From contig NZ_JAKIKQ010000002.1 in the NCBI RefSeq assembly GCF_023284045.1, positions 310,001-374,000 on the forward strand: a stretch of DNA of 64,000 nucleotides, in the 5' to 3' direction. Position numbers and translations under genes: made by a program. This DNA is from Shewanella kaireitica (GTDB lineage: Bacteria; Pseudomonadota; Gammaproteobacteria; Enterobacterales; Shewanellaceae). Below, one piece after another: positions 18,223 to 27,296 of this stretch. Below the pieces are notes generated by a model that ran no database searches, had not been told where the DNA came from, and saw only the letters and a list, made by a program, of their open reading frames with translations. Position 1 is the first letter of the stretch. The number at the start of each line of letters is the position of its first letter.

Positions 18223-18639
18223 ATGATGCATCTAGAACATTTAAATTTAGTGGTAAAAGATATCCCTACAACGCTAGCTTTTTATCAAGCAATTTTCCCT
18301 CACTGGAAAACCCGTGGTGGTGGTGTCAGTCAGTGGTATGGAGTGGATAGGAACTGGGTTCATTTTGGTGATGACTATCAGTATCTGACTTTCAATGACG
18401 ATGGTGTTGGCAATAACCGAGACTTAAGTGGCCACCAAGTTGGGCTGGCTCATTTTGCTTTTGTGGTGGACGATCTTGACGGCGTCATTGCACGACTAGC
18501 TGCGATTGGCCATCCCGTCGATAAAGATGGCGCAGAAGATCCCTATCGCCGCAATGCCTATTACATTGACCCGGATGGTTATGAAGTAGAGTTTGTGCAA
18601 TACCTTAGTGATGTGCCAAGCGAGCGAAATCGCTACTGA
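18223..18639 (+). CDS. VOC family (glyoxalase/dioxygenase-fold) protein
   Basis: Cytosolic protein of 138 residues with the paired beta-alpha-beta-beta-beta fold of vicinal oxygen chelate proteins. Metal-ligand candidates are His4 or His7 (LEHLNLVV), His76 in the LAHFAFVVDDLD region and Glu122 in the DPDGYEVEFVQY end. An AAGGAG ribosome-binding site precedes the ATGATG start. It is the second gene of the flavin-reductase operon. Confidence 0.85.
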   Translation: MMHLEHLNLVVKDIPTTLAFYQAIFPHWKTRGGGVSQWYGVDRNWVHFGDDYQYLTFNDDGVGNNRDLSGHQVGLAHFAFVVDDLDGVIARLAAIGHPVDKDGAEDPYRRNAYYIDPDGYEVEFVQYLSDVPSERNRY

Positions 18640-18675
18640 TAATCAGAGCCAACTATATCGCAGCAATGAGCCTGA

Positions 18676-19428
18676 TCAACTCATTTTTCTGACCCACGAA
18701 CTCGGTGCTATTCGCAGAATCCAGTGCAATACTGCCCATGGCCAGCTCGGTACAAAACTATTGGCTTTTTCGGCCTCTATCGCTTTAACCATGGCTCGGC
18801 AGCCAACGTCGGTATCGACGATAAAAGGCACCTTCTCGACATGGTCGTTGATTTCGCTGCGGATAAACCCAGGGTGAATACAGCTGACGCTAATTGGCGT
18901 GTGCATCACATCAATGCGGATCCCTTCAGTTAACGAAGTCACTGCAGCTTTACTCGCCGCATAGACTGTCATTGCCCGCCTAAACCCACGCACTGCACTC
19001 ACCGAAGAGATAGTCACTAAATGACCTGCGTTCTGCGCTCTAAAAATCTGCATCGCAGCTTCTGCTTGAGCGATTAATGCAACAAAATTGGTCTCAGCGG
19101 TTTGCTTGTTTGCCTCAAAGTGACCGGTACCGATAGACGCTCCTTTGCCCATTCCGGCATTAATGATAATCCTATCGATACTACCTAGCTCTTTGTTAAA
19201 GGCTTCGAACACTTCGAATACTTGTTGATGATTGGTGACATCGAGAGTTTTTATTGAGACTTTGATAGACGGGTTAATCTTTTCAAGCTCGATTTTTAAG
19301 GCTTCAAGCCTGTCCATTCGACGGGCGCATAACGCCAAATCCCGCCCTTTTTGCGCAAACTCAAGGGCCATACCACGGCCAAGACCTGAGCTGGCACCGG
19401 TGATCAAAATTGATTTTCTAATTGTCAT
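18676..19428 (-). CDS. SDR family NAD(P)-dependent oxidoreductase
   Basis: Classical short-chain dehydrogenase of 250 residues. It has the cofactor motif TGASSGLG (about 10-17), NAG (about 89-91), the catalytic Ser in TISSVSAV and the YAASK pair (about 156-160). The basic ARR after strand 2 suggests NADP preference. It is convergent with the VOC gene, only 36 bp apart. The substrate is not evident. Confidence 0.9.
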   Translation of the reverse strand: MTIRKSILITGASSGLGRGMALEFAQKGRDLALCARRMDRLEALKIELEKINPSIKVSIKTLDVTNHQQVFEVFEAFNKELGSIDRIIINAGMGKGASIGTGHFEANKQTAETNFVALIAQAEAAMQIFRAQNAGHLVTISSVSAVRGFRRAMTVYAASKAAVTSLTEGIRIDVMHTPISVSCIHPGFIRSEINDHVEKVPFIVDTDVGCRAMVKAIEAEKANSFVPSWPWAVLHWILRIAPSSWVRKMS

Positions 19429-19536
19429 TTGATTCTGCTAGCAACTGTTATTTAACGCTAAGCTACTGTTGAATGGCCAGAATGTAAACAGCTGTTTGAA
19501 CCTAAAACTATGGCTAAGCGGCTCCTAAAGACCTTT

Positions 19537-19782
19537 CTACGAAAGCCAAATCGCAGCTGCAAACAACGAAGCATAGAATAGAAAACCAACGATGAAAGCG
19601 CTATTAAACGGATCCCTTTTCTGCACTTTTCGACGCTGAAAAAAGCTGGTTGGTGCTAAGGGGTAGCAGGTTTTACCAAAGGTAAAAATGCGGATCACTA
19701 CGGCGCCAGTAAAATACAAGACAAACGAGAGTACTAAATCCCACACAACCCAAAACGCAAGTTCCATTGCAAATACAAACAT
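19537..19782 (-). CDS. Small predicted membrane protein
   Basis: An 81-residue protein with hydrophobic segments at about residues 5-30 and 62-80, separated by a basic loop (SFFQRRKVQKRDP). The minus-strand AAGGAGAAGCG is a strong ribosome-binding site just before the ATG. No family is recognised. It lies 68 bp downstream of another small membrane gene on the same strand. Confidence 0.65.
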   Translation of the reverse strand: MFVFAMELAFWVVWDLVLSFVLYFTGAVVIRIFTFGKTCYPLAPTSFFQRRKVQKRDPFNSAFIVGFLFYASLFAAAIWLS

Positions 19783-19850
19783 CGCTTCTCCTTAGCTTTA
19801 TATGGATTGGTGCTCGTTATGACTAAACTGCTTTAGCAGTTTCATTAGCG

Positions 19851-20054
19851 CTAGCTGGGTGCCATGTGAAGTAAAAACAGTCCAAAGGCGCTAAAAAAAG
19901 CAACGCCAATACACAGCATTGCAGTTAGCATTTTCGATTGCGACGCCGATTTTATTAATGCAAATTCAGTCTGCATCTCCAATAAATCAGTTAACTCAAA
20001 TCCATTCTGTTTTACTGCAAACTTATCTGCTGTTTCATTTATGTTTATTGGCAT
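19851..20054 (-). CDS. Small single-helix membrane protein
   Basis: A 67-residue protein with a polar N-terminal half (predicted helix, about 10-38) and one transmembrane helix near the C-terminus (MLTAMLCIGVAFFSAFGLFLL, about 42-62). The ribosome-binding site AAAGGAG is clear on the minus strand. No family is recognised. It may be co-transcribed with the 81-residue gene. Confidence 0.65.
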   Translation of the reverse strand: MPININETADKFAVKQNGFELTDLLEMQTEFALIKSASQSKMLTAMLCIGVAFFSAFGLFLLHMAPS

Positions 20055-20326
20055 ATCACAACTCCTTTATGACCCTAAAAATTTTACCGACTCACTAGGT
20101 TAATGTCAGGTTAAAGTTAATTAACATTCCATTTACTCAAGTTTTTATTTTGAAATTATGTGAATGAGTGAAAAGGATGCATAGTTGATACGAAGGAATT
20201 CAGCGGTTTATCGTAATTAGATTGAAAGACACTTACCAGAGTGGCTTTAAGTGCTATTTGATATTAGCCAAGCCTAGTGTTTATTGAGCTTTCGACTACA
20301 GTTGTTCGAAATGGAGTGAAAGGTAA

Positions 20327-21226
20327 ATGGAGTATTTCACTATGATCTCGTACCACCATACATTAGCGCTAGTAGACAACAATTCAGTCGCCCAATTTGC
20401 CTTAAACAAAGCGCTACAACTTGCCTGTAGAACCAAAGCTAAGGTCACCGCCTTAAAGGTGGAAAAGCCCTATAACAACTTCCTCAATCGATTAGGTCTA
20501 ATCCCCGATAATGCGCTAGATCCAATGCTGTTCGTCAATAAACTAATCAGCAAATATCAACGCCTAGGTGTCGAAATCGAGGTTAAGAAAATTAAAAACA
20601 CCAAAGACCACATTGCGATCCTTAATGAGACCAATGCTAGCGACTATGATTTAGTGGTAATGAATAATCAGCATCACAATACTATCGTCAGTGAGTTTAT
20701 TCCCAGTTGCGAAGATCACCTACTGCGAGAGAGCAATCTCCCGATTTTGATCGTCGGTAATAAGTCATGGCAAAAACAGGGGCACATTTTAACCGCTTTA
20801 GAAACGGCTGGTTCTAACATTGCTCATAGAGAGTTGAATCAAGACTTGCTAGAAGATAGCCAGCAGCTCGCGAGTCTACTAGAAAATGACATGCATCTGC
20901 TAAATTGTTATCAGCTGGAAAACTGGAGCATGTCCATTAAACGCGAGGCAAACTTCATTAGCGATGAGGAGCAAAGAAGTCAGCATTGGGGGCATTTGGT
21001 TGACTCAGCAAGAGCCTACCAACTAGAAAGTGACCACCTACACCTTGAACAGGGGCTTCCCGATCACATCATCCCAGTCATCGCTAACAGGTGTAACGCC
21101 AATTTACTAGTGATTGGCGCGGGTGAACATCACGGCTTTATCAGTGATTTAAAAGGCCACACCTCATCGGTCATCATCGATCAATTAAAGTGCGACATTT
21201 TAGCGATAAAGCCAGTTAGCCATTAA
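20327..21226 (+). CDS. Tandem-domain universal stress protein, UspE-like
   Basis: Cytosolic stress protein of 299 residues with two USP (HUP-fold) domains, about 1-150 and 155-299. The C-terminal domain has a GxGxxG-like nucleotide-binding end (VIGAGEHHGFISDLKGHTSS). The N-terminal domain has a degenerate motif (MNNQHHNTIVSEFIPS), as is usual for UspE. A second in-frame ATG at 20342 is also possible; AAAGG before 20327 supports the first. It is monocistronic, convergent with the YeaR-like gene. Confidence 0.82.
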   Translation: MEYFTMISYHHTLALVDNNSVAQFALNKALQLACRTKAKVTALKVEKPYNNFLNRLGLIPDNALDPMLFVNKLISKYQRLGVEIEVKKIKNTKDHIAILNETNASDYDLVVMNNQHHNTIVSEFIPSCEDHLLRESNLPILIVGNKSWQKQGHILTALETAGSNIAHRELNQDLLEDSQQLASLLENDMHLLNCYQLENWSMSIKREANFISDEEQRSQHWGHLVDSARAYQLESDHLHLEQGLPDHIIPVIANRCNANLLVIGAGEHHGFISDLKGHTSSVIIDQLKCDILAIKPVSH

Positions 21227-21280
21227 ACAGAAGTAAACTCCTAGCTGAACACAGCCATAACCTTGCAGTACTGCGATTGG

Positions 21281-21619
21281 CTAGGCGTCTCTTTCACTTT
21301 GGTTTTCTGCCACTATGGCAGAGTCAACTTGCGCCCAAAAATCGACACGAAACTGGGTGTCAGCCGTAAGTAACTCAACTTTATGCCAATACTGCGGTGG
21401 CGAGATAGCAGTTTGCCCTACCTCAATCAGTAGTTCGGTTTCTACCTCTGCTCGCCTATCCTTAAAACCATAAAATTTAACCGTGCCGCGCAGTACATGG
21501 ATCTGCCCATATACTCCCGCTTTAGTGTTATGCAGATGCAGGAACATCTTTGGCACAGTGTCCTTATCAAACAGCGGCGTTGATTTATAATTAACAAAAT
21601 CTTTCGGTATCGTTGCCAT
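21281..21619 (-). CDS. DUF1971 (YeaR/TehB N-terminal-like) cupin protein
   Basis: Small cupin-like protein of 112 residues when started at the ATG at 21619 (MATIPKDFVNY), which aligns with E. coli YeaR; an upstream ATG at 21661 would add 14 residues. Family features are KSTPLFDKDTVP, GVYGQIHVLRGTVKFYGF and the SPPQYWHKVE strand with a conserved His. In E. coli, yeaR responds to nitrate and nitric oxide. No NO-related site was recognised here, but norB-norR lies elsewhere in the window. Confidence 0.78.
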   Translation of the reverse strand: MATIPKDFVNYKSTPLFDKDTVPKMFLHLHNTKAGVYGQIHVLRGTVKFYGFKDRRAEVETELLIEVGQTAISPPQYWHKVELLTADTQFRVDFWAQVDSAIVAENQSERDA

Positions 21620-21755
21620 AGTCGCATTTAACCTCTTTATCATTATCACGCTTTGCTTCAATATAGCGTGATTAAGCCTGAGTTAATCAACTATATGCAA
21701 ACTTAGGCCAATTGCTAGCAGAGCTGGCACCCAAGCATCAAACGAATGAGCCCCA

Positions 21756-22238
21756 ATGAACTCTGAATATAGCTACACCACACAGTACACCTTAGATAAA
21801 AGTCATTTCAGTGAGTGCTTTGATGAATCTGTAATTTTAGATACATCGATACGTGCATATCGAAAGGCGATCATCTTTACCCTTATTGGTGTGCTATTAC
21901 TACTAACGGGGATCAATGCCTACGCCTCATGGTTTTTGATCGCTTTAGGGATTTTAGAAGCACTAAATATCCGCTACAAAAAACCGTGGTGGCTACTGCG
22001 CCAAATGATGAGTAAGGCGGCTAATAATGAAGTGACCTTAACGATTGACACTAAGGGGATCTCAAATGATTCTTTCTATGTCAAAGGCACTATTCTTTGG
22101 CAAGATATCGTTTCAGTCAAAGAGACTGAGCAAGGCTTTTTAATCAAGCAAGCAAAAACGGTTAGCTACCTTTCCAAACGTAGTCTTGATGATGAAGCCA
22201 TTGCATTTGTCGTCAGTAAAAGTAGAAGCGAAGCGTGA
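21756..22238 (+). CDS. YcxB-like domain membrane protein
   Basis: A 160-residue protein. The polar N-terminus is followed by one hairpin of hydrophobic helices (about 38-70) and a C-terminal beta-rich domain (about 85-155) with WQDIVSVKETEQGFLIKQ, typical of YcxB-like C-terminal domains. The function of the family is unknown. It is a single gene with no clear operon partner. Confidence 0.7.
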   Translation: MNSEYSYTTQYTLDKSHFSECFDESVILDTSIRAYRKAIIFTLIGVLLLLTGINAYASWFLIALGILEALNIRYKKPWWLLRQMMSKAANNEVTLTIDTKGISNDSFYVKGTILWQDIVSVKETEQGFLIKQAKTVSYLSKRSLDDEAIAFVVSKSRSEA

Positions 22239-22502
22239 GCGAGCTCAAATTAATGCAACTCAGCTTAAAAAATAATGTACAGCAGAGTTGCAGAGCGCGA
22301 TGAGTATTTGCCTGCTGAATAAAAGGAGAACCTTGTTCGAACCACTAGAGAAAAGGCTTATATATTTTTACAACTATCGATCCAGAGAGTAGTAAACTTT
22401 AGCTTATTCAGCAGCCTAAGCTTTTTATGCCCAAGTGAATTTTCCAGGCCCGACAAAATCACACTTACAATGGCGCAAACTTGAGTCTTCGATTGAACAC
22501 TT

Positions 22503-22518
22503 TGTGACCTGTATCACT
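22503..22518 (+). promoter_or_regulatory. Candidate CRP site upstream of the mipA cluster
   Basis: TGTGACCTGTATCACT fits TGTGA-N6-TCACA with one mismatch. It lies about 99 bp before the mipA-like start. The rest of the 378-bp region 22239-22616 shows no gene. Confidence 0.5.
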
Positions 22519-22616
22519 TTGCAACAAATCCACTTTAACCCCATGCTGCCATTAGCAAATAGTGATACTCTATATTCTCTTTTGTTAATTTTGTAATCAT
22601 AAGTCGATATCAATAT

Positions 22617-23495
22617 ATGCATTATTTATTGGCGCTAATCTTAAGCATTAGCTTCTTAACAACTACAGCCCATGCAAGCAACAGCAGTGAGGGTTGCGAT
22701 AACAACAGCGGCTGCATTGAAGTGGGTCGTTGGGATATTGGTATTGCACTCGGCTACGGTGAGAAGTCTAATCCACTTAAAGATTTTGATGATATTCCTC
22801 TTTATGCCATTCCTACCATTGCTTACTACGGTGATCAGTGGTTTTTTGATAATGGGAATATTGGTTACACTCTTACAGAGGGTGAGAACTATACGATCAA
22901 TTTAGTCGGCACCTTTAGTACCGATCGTGCTTTCTTTTATCGTTGGGATCCCTCTAATATTTTTCTGCTAAAGGGAAATAGTGTCGAACGTGCAACGACT
23001 AGAGGCCCGACTATAATGGCCGCTAGTAGCGAGCCAGAAATCGACACCAGCGAACTAGCAAACAGAAACTTTACATATCTTGGCGGAGCAGAAGCTTTTC
23101 TTTACACAAGATTTGGTATAGTAAAAGCCTCTGTTGCACATGATCTTTTTAATGTACATAACGGAACAGAAGCTCAGCTAAAATGGCTGTATAATATTCC
23201 GCTAGATAGCTGGAATTTTGAATTTGCAGCTGTGTTAGACTGGAAGAGCGAGCAAGTCGTTGACTATTACTACGGTATCAGACCGAGCGAAAGCCCCTAT
23301 TGGAGCGAGATGTATCAAGCAGAGTCAGCTTTGAATCAAAGTATCGAATTTACAGGACAATATGTGTTAACTGAGAATTGGAATTTACTGCTGGTTGCAC
23401 GCTATACCGACATTGCCGATGCAATTGTTGATAGTCCTCTAGTCGAGAAAGATTACACAACTACCTATTTTGTAGGCGCAGCATACAGGTTTTAA
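22617..23495 (+). CDS. MipA/OmpV family outer-membrane beta-barrel protein
   Basis: Outer-membrane protein of 292 residues with a signal peptide ending at about AHA-S (residues 20-21). The mature protein starts with a short cysteine-containing stretch (GCDNNSGC), then WDIGIALGYGEKSNPL and IPLYAIPTIAYYGDQWFFDNGNIGY, the MipA/OmpV N-terminal signature. It ends in an aromatic beta-strand (FVGAAYRF). It is the first gene of a cluster with DUF3019 and RstA/RstB-like genes; the two-component system probably controls its expression. Confidence 0.85.
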   Translation: MHYLLALILSISFLTTTAHASNSSEGCDNNSGCIEVGRWDIGIALGYGEKSNPLKDFDDIPLYAIPTIAYYGDQWFFDNGNIGYTLTEGENYTINLVGTFSTDRAFFYRWDPSNIFLLKGNSVERATTRGPTIMAASSEPEIDTSELANRNFTYLGGAEAFLYTRFGIVKASVAHDLFNVHNGTEAQLKWLYNIPLDSWNFEFAAVLDWKSEQVVDYYYGIRPSESPYWSEMYQAESALNQSIEFTGQYVLTENWNLLLVARYTDIADAIVDSPLVEKDYTTTYFVGAAYRF

Positions 23496-23500
23496 TATCA

Positions 23501-23920
23501 GTGCTATCGCTAACTAAAAAATTATTTCTCTGTTTTATTTTCTGCTCAGTATTGAGCGGCTACGCTGTCGCTGATGAAGATGAAGAAGAACCATTGGCAG
23601 CAAGCCTAAGCCTATCTCCCGAGATTTGTATTACCAGTGCAGATGAAGAAACCTGCAATACTGAAGTTGTACTTGGGTGGGAATTGTTGCACGACCGCCC
23701 CATTTGCATCCTTTCTGATTACAAAGAACTAAAGAAATGGTGCAACAGTTCACCAGATGTTAACTCTTTAGCGGTAAATATCAGTGCAAACAAAGATATT
23801 CAGTTTGTCATGATAGACAAAGATACCCACGAGACGCTTGCGGGTGTAAAATTAAAAGTTACTCAAGCTTCGTCGCCTCAGGTTAGGCGTCGCTACCGCA
23901 ACCCATGGAGTTTATTCTAA
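23501..23920 (+). CDS. DUF3019 periplasmic protein
   Basis: Secreted protein of 139 residues with a signal peptide (to about YAVA, residue 24) and an acidic start of the mature chain (DEDEEE). Four cysteines (ICITS, ETCNTE, PICIL, KWCNS) suggest two disulfides. DUF3019 proteins occur in Shewanella beside MipA and two-component genes; function unknown, a periplasmic accessory to signalling is plausible. It follows mipA by 5 bp, and its TAA overlaps the ATG of the response regulator (TAATG). Confidence 0.82.
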   Translation: MLSLTKKLFLCFIFCSVLSGYAVADEDEEEPLAASLSLSPEICITSADEETCNTEVVLGWELLHDRPICILSDYKELKKWCNSSPDVNSLAVNISANKDIQFVMIDKDTHETLAGVKLKVTQASSPQVRRRYRNPWSLF

Positions 23921-24633
23921 TGACCAACTCTCAATCTACGCATAGAGTCCTACTCGTAGAAGATGATATTCGTCTGGCCAACTTGATCGTAGATTACTTA
24001 AAATCGCATGGAATGCACGTCGAAGTCGAACGTCGCGGAGATACTGTCTTAACCCGCCTTATCAACTATAAACCTGACATTATCCTGTTAGATATAATGC
24101 TGCCAGGCATGGATGGCTTAACACTTTGTGAGAAGCTTCCAGACTACTTTGCCGGCCCTATCTTATTGATGAGCGCATTAGGTTCAAACGAAGACCAAAT
24201 TAAAGGCCTAGAGCTAGGTGCTGATGATTATGTGGTCAAACCGGTCGACCCAGCACTGTTAGTGGCCAGAATTAATAACCTGTTGCGTCGCCAGGCTAAG
24301 CCACCTCAAGTTGAATCTCACTGCTTAAGCTTTGGTAAACTAAGTATCGATCCACACACTCAAGCCATTCGCTTAGGCGAGACTGAAGTTGATCTTACTA
24401 GTCATGAGTTTGAACTGTTATGGTTACTCGCTTCTCAAGCTGGCCAAGTCATGAGCCGCCAGTATATCTATCAGTACTTGCTAAATATCGACTTTGACGG
24501 TAAAGATAGAAAGATAGATGTGCGTATTTCTCGCTTGAGAAAGAAACTGGGTGACAACATAGAAACACCTTTTAGGATTAAAACGGTTTGGGGACAGGGA
24601 TATCTATTCGCACCGGAAGCATGGAATAACTAA
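23920..24633 (+). CDS. rstA: OmpR/RstA-like response regulator
   Basis: Transcription factor of 237 residues when started at 23920 (ATGACCAAC), which overlaps the previous stop as TAATG; a start 15 bp earlier would lie inside DUF3019. The receiver domain has the acidic pair VEDD, phospho-acceptor Asp58 in LLDIMLPGMDG and Lys in VVKPVDP. The winged-helix DNA-binding domain ends FRIKTVWGQGYLFAPEAW, nearly the same as E. coli RstA. It pairs with the downstream RstB-like kinase. Confidence 0.9.
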   Translation: MTNSQSTHRVLLVEDDIRLANLIVDYLKSHGMHVEVERRGDTVLTRLINYKPDIILLDIMLPGMDGLTLCEKLPDYFAGPILLMSALGSNEDQIKGLELGADDYVVKPVDPALLVARINNLLRRQAKPPQVESHCLSFGKLSIDPHTQAIRLGETEVDLTSHEFELLWLLASQAGQVMSRQYIYQYLLNIDFDGKDRKIDVRISRLRKKLGDNIETPFRIKTVWGQGYLFAPEAWNN

Positions 24634-24651
24634 CTTTCAAGTTAGCCATAA

Positions 24652-25911
24652 ATGAAGCGTCTATTTTTAAGTTTATATCTATTGTTAAGCCTAGGCTTTC
24701 TGGGTATAGGTTGGACGCTCGATAGTCTTTGGAAAAAGAATGTCGATCAAGAAGGTGCGCTAGACGCACCTTTAGTGGCTTTAGCGCAGGTGTTAAGCAA
24801 GCTGCCACACTCTGAGCGACATGAGATGCTCAAAAGCATCAACAACAATCCCAAATTCCCGCTAGCATTACTCGATGCCGATCAAGTTGCATTCTCAGAA
24901 GATCAAATGGTGCAAAATGATGCCGTGATCGCCACCCCCTATGATATCAACCATGAGTTACAATTTATAGCGGTAGGCGATCACATCCTAATGGCAGGGC
25001 CAATAGAGCTCGACCCTGACGCCAGCTTACGAGGTCTTTATAATATATTCTTTTATTTGTCCTTAGCTTTTGTCACTCTTATCTGGGTTTGGCCACTATC
25101 TAAAGATTTGAAAACACTGCGTAATGCAACCAAAGAATTTGGTCAAGCCAAATGGAATACCCGTATTAAGCTGACTAAGCGCTCACAAGTATTACCGCTA
25201 GCAACAACGTTTAATGATATGGCAGCACATATAAGTGCATTGATTGAAAACCAAAAACACCTTTCAAATGCAGTGTCTCATGAAATACGCACCCCGCTTG
25301 CCCGCCTTAAATTCGCCCTAGCATTGATCCCACAATATTGCCTGCCAGAGTCAGAGCCCCAACGTCGCCAAGCCTTTCTTGATGAGATGCAACTCGATAT
25401 CAAGGAGATGGAAAACTTACTGCAAGAGCTACTTACCTACGCGAGCTTAGAGACCCAAAGAGAAGGACTACAGTTTGAACGTTGTGAATTAAACAGCCTT
25501 GCTAAACAAACCATAAGTCGCCTGCAGACACACCATTCAACGACGATAGAGCTAATTGAAACAGAAACATCGGCGCAAATAATGGCCGAACCGTCTCTGA
25601 TTGAGCGCGCGTTGCAGAACCTAATTACCAATGCCCAGCGCTTCTGCGTTGACAAAATTACCGTTGAGATAAGTGTGCAAGGAGAGCAGGTTTTATTATC
25701 TGTGACTGATGATGGTGAAGGAATTTTGCAGCAGGATCAGCTCAAAATTTTTGAACCCTTTTATCGCAGTGAAACTAGCACTAATGGTAATAAGGGCCAT
25801 GGTTTAGGATTAGCCATTATCAAGCGTATAATGGAGCGACATCAAGGCAGAGTTTCACTAGAAAGTCAGCCAGGTTTCACTCAGTTCACGCTAATCTGGC
25901 ATAAGCCATAG
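24652..25911 (+). CDS. rstB: RstB-like sensor histidine kinase
   Basis: Inner-membrane kinase of 419 residues. It has an N-terminal helix (about 3-23), a short periplasmic domain, a second helix (about 128-148), then HAMP (about 150-200). The HisKA domain has His210 in AVSHEIRTPLARLKF. The HATPase domain carries N (NLITNAQRF), G1 (DDGEGI) and G2 (GHGLGLAI) boxes. The region after HAMP (FNDMAAHISALIENQKHL) matches E. coli RstB closely. It follows rstA by 18 bp. The periplasmic signal is unknown; DUF3019 may contribute. Confidence 0.9.
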   Translation: MKRLFLSLYLLLSLGFLGIGWTLDSLWKKNVDQEGALDAPLVALAQVLSKLPHSERHEMLKSINNNPKFPLALLDADQVAFSEDQMVQNDAVIATPYDINHELQFIAVGDHILMAGPIELDPDASLRGLYNIFFYLSLAFVTLIWVWPLSKDLKTLRNATKEFGQAKWNTRIKLTKRSQVLPLATTFNDMAAHISALIENQKHLSNAVSHEIRTPLARLKFALALIPQYCLPESEPQRRQAFLDEMQLDIKEMENLLQELLTYASLETQREGLQFERCELNSLAKQTISRLQTHHSTTIELIETETSAQIMAEPSLIERALQNLITNAQRFCVDKITVEISVQGEQVLLSVTDDGEGILQQDQLKIFEPFYRSETSTNGNKGHGLGLAIIKRIMERHQGRVSLESQPGFTQFTLIWHKP

Positions 25912-25939
25912 CGCCTGCAATGGGCTCGAGTCGTAATCC

Positions 25940-26237
25940 ACTAGGGGCTGTTGATCTTTCGAGCTTAGTTTTTGTTCGGTTCTTTACCGTAAGGAATAAT
26001 GCTTCTAGTACAAGGCTTGAGCGATAAAGCTTAGCCGGCTAAGTGAAAAGCTCATAACACATTCTAGTCATAAAAGAATAGAAGCATTGAATCGAACCCA
26101 AAGGGCCGCGTTTCTTGGCTATTTTTACTGTGTTGTAGACTATTTGTGGAGAATAACTAAACGGCATAGCCTCCGCCTTGTCAAAATAGCCAATAAACTG
26201 CGGCAAAAACAACCGTGAAAGATCAACAGCCCCTAGT
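25940..26237. mobile_element. 298-bp MITE-like element with 21-bp perfect terminal inverted repeats
   Basis: The left end ACTAGGGGCTGTTGATCTTTC (25940-25960) is the exact reverse complement of the right end (26217-26237). The outermost CTAG could be a palindromic 4-bp target duplication, as made by some IS5-type elements. The interior has no transposase. It has a 14-bp perfect palindrome (26030-26043) and a second inverted pair, AATGCTTCTA (25998-26007) with its complement at 26079-26088. The right end supplies the stop codon of the DUF1289 gene. Confidence 0.85.
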
Positions 26238-26538
26238 CTAATTTAAAATCTTTTGAATCGAGTGATTCTTCCGGCAGTTCCTGAAAATCTAAACTCGGGT
26301 TTGCCTTCGCTCTCTCTTCAACTAATTGTGCCTTTCTAGCTTTTAACATTGCAAGTTGGCGGCGACGCTTACGCTGCTTACACAGTCTAATAACGTCAAA
26401 TTTTTGCGCATCAGAAAACTCGAGCCACTTGAACCTTTCGTCTCGATTACGTAAACATCCTTTACAATATCCCCTTGCATCACTTTGGCAAACACCAATG
26501 CAGGGACTGGGGATTTCAAAAAACTCTAACTGTTCCAT
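26233..26538 (-). CDS. DUF1289 family protein
   Basis: A 101-residue protein. The N-terminal half has the DUF1289 pattern SPCIGVC...GYCKGCLRNRDE..W, four cysteines of a likely zinc- or metal-binding knuckle. A basic helix (KQRKRRRQLAMLKARK) and an acidic tail follow. The TAG stop (26233-26235) lies inside the right terminal repeat of the MITE-like element, so the C-terminus was probably set or altered by that insertion. Confidence 0.85.
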   Translation of the reverse strand: MEQLEFFEIPSPCIGVCQSDARGYCKGCLRNRDERFKWLEFSDAQKFDVIRLCKQRKRRRQLAMLKARKAQLVEERAKANPSLDFQELPEESLDSKDFKLD

Positions 26539-26715
26539 ACCCTAAACATATACTATGTAAAGATTAATACCAATTGCATTAGCTACATAACCGCTGTCTA
26601 CCTAACTAAAATGACTATACTTAACTTTTAACCTAATACAGTCATCGCACTAAGTAATCCAAAGTTATAGGCTAGTAAGACAAAGGCGTTGCCACCTAAA
26701 ATGAGAGGTTCGATA

Positions 26716-27270
26716 ATGAACATACTAAAACGTATTCTATTCACCTGCGCAATATCAATACCGCTACTAGCTCAGCTTGGTTGCAGCTCAACCCCAAAAA
26801 ATGATTACGATCTTAACTATAACTTTGCTCCGCTAAAAAGTTTTAGCCAGATAAACCCAGCACAAACGACAGATCCTTTAAGCGCCGCCAGAATACAGCA
26901 ATCGATTGCAACAGCTCTTACAACTCAGGGCTTTGTTCAACAAGATGATAATGCTGACTTTCTCGTCACTTATGGATTTAGAGTTGATGATAAGCCGAAG
27001 GATTCCGGTTTTTCTATTGGCCTAGGCGCGGGCTCATGGGGCAGTTCAAGTGGCGGCAGTATTGGCACCAGCGTCGATGTACCAGTAGGCAGTGATACGG
27101 CTAAAATTCAAACGATCCAGATCGATATTCTCGACCCACAGACAAAGCAACTCATTTGGCGAGGTAGCGATAAATTTAGCTTCGATGATGGTGGGGAAGA
27201 GAAAGCGCAAGAAACCAATGCAACAGTGAGCAAAATTTTGGCTCAATTCCCACCACAGAAAAAGCAGTAA
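26716..27270 (+). CDS. DUF4136 lipoprotein
   Basis: Predicted lipoprotein of 184 residues from the ATG at 26716, which follows GAGAGG; a start at 26689 would add nine polar residues ahead of the signal sequence. Lipobox LGC-S is at about residues 20-24. The body has the DUF4136 features YDLNYNFAPLKSF near the N-terminus, an ADFLVTYGF strand and a C-terminal IDILDPQTKQLIWRG segment. A Gly/Ser-rich stretch (about 92-112) interrupts the domain. Envelope location is likely, function unknown. Confidence 0.85.
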   Translation: MNILKRILFTCAISIPLLAQLGCSSTPKNDYDLNYNFAPLKSFSQINPAQTTDPLSAARIQQSIATALTTQGFVQQDDNADFLVTYGFRVDDKPKDSGFSIGLGAGSWGSSSGGSIGTSVDVPVGSDTAKIQTIQIDILDPQTKQLIWRGSDKFSFDDGGEEKAQETNATVSKILAQFPPQKKQ

Positions 27271-27296
27271 GCATAAGCCCACTGCCAACCAGATAC

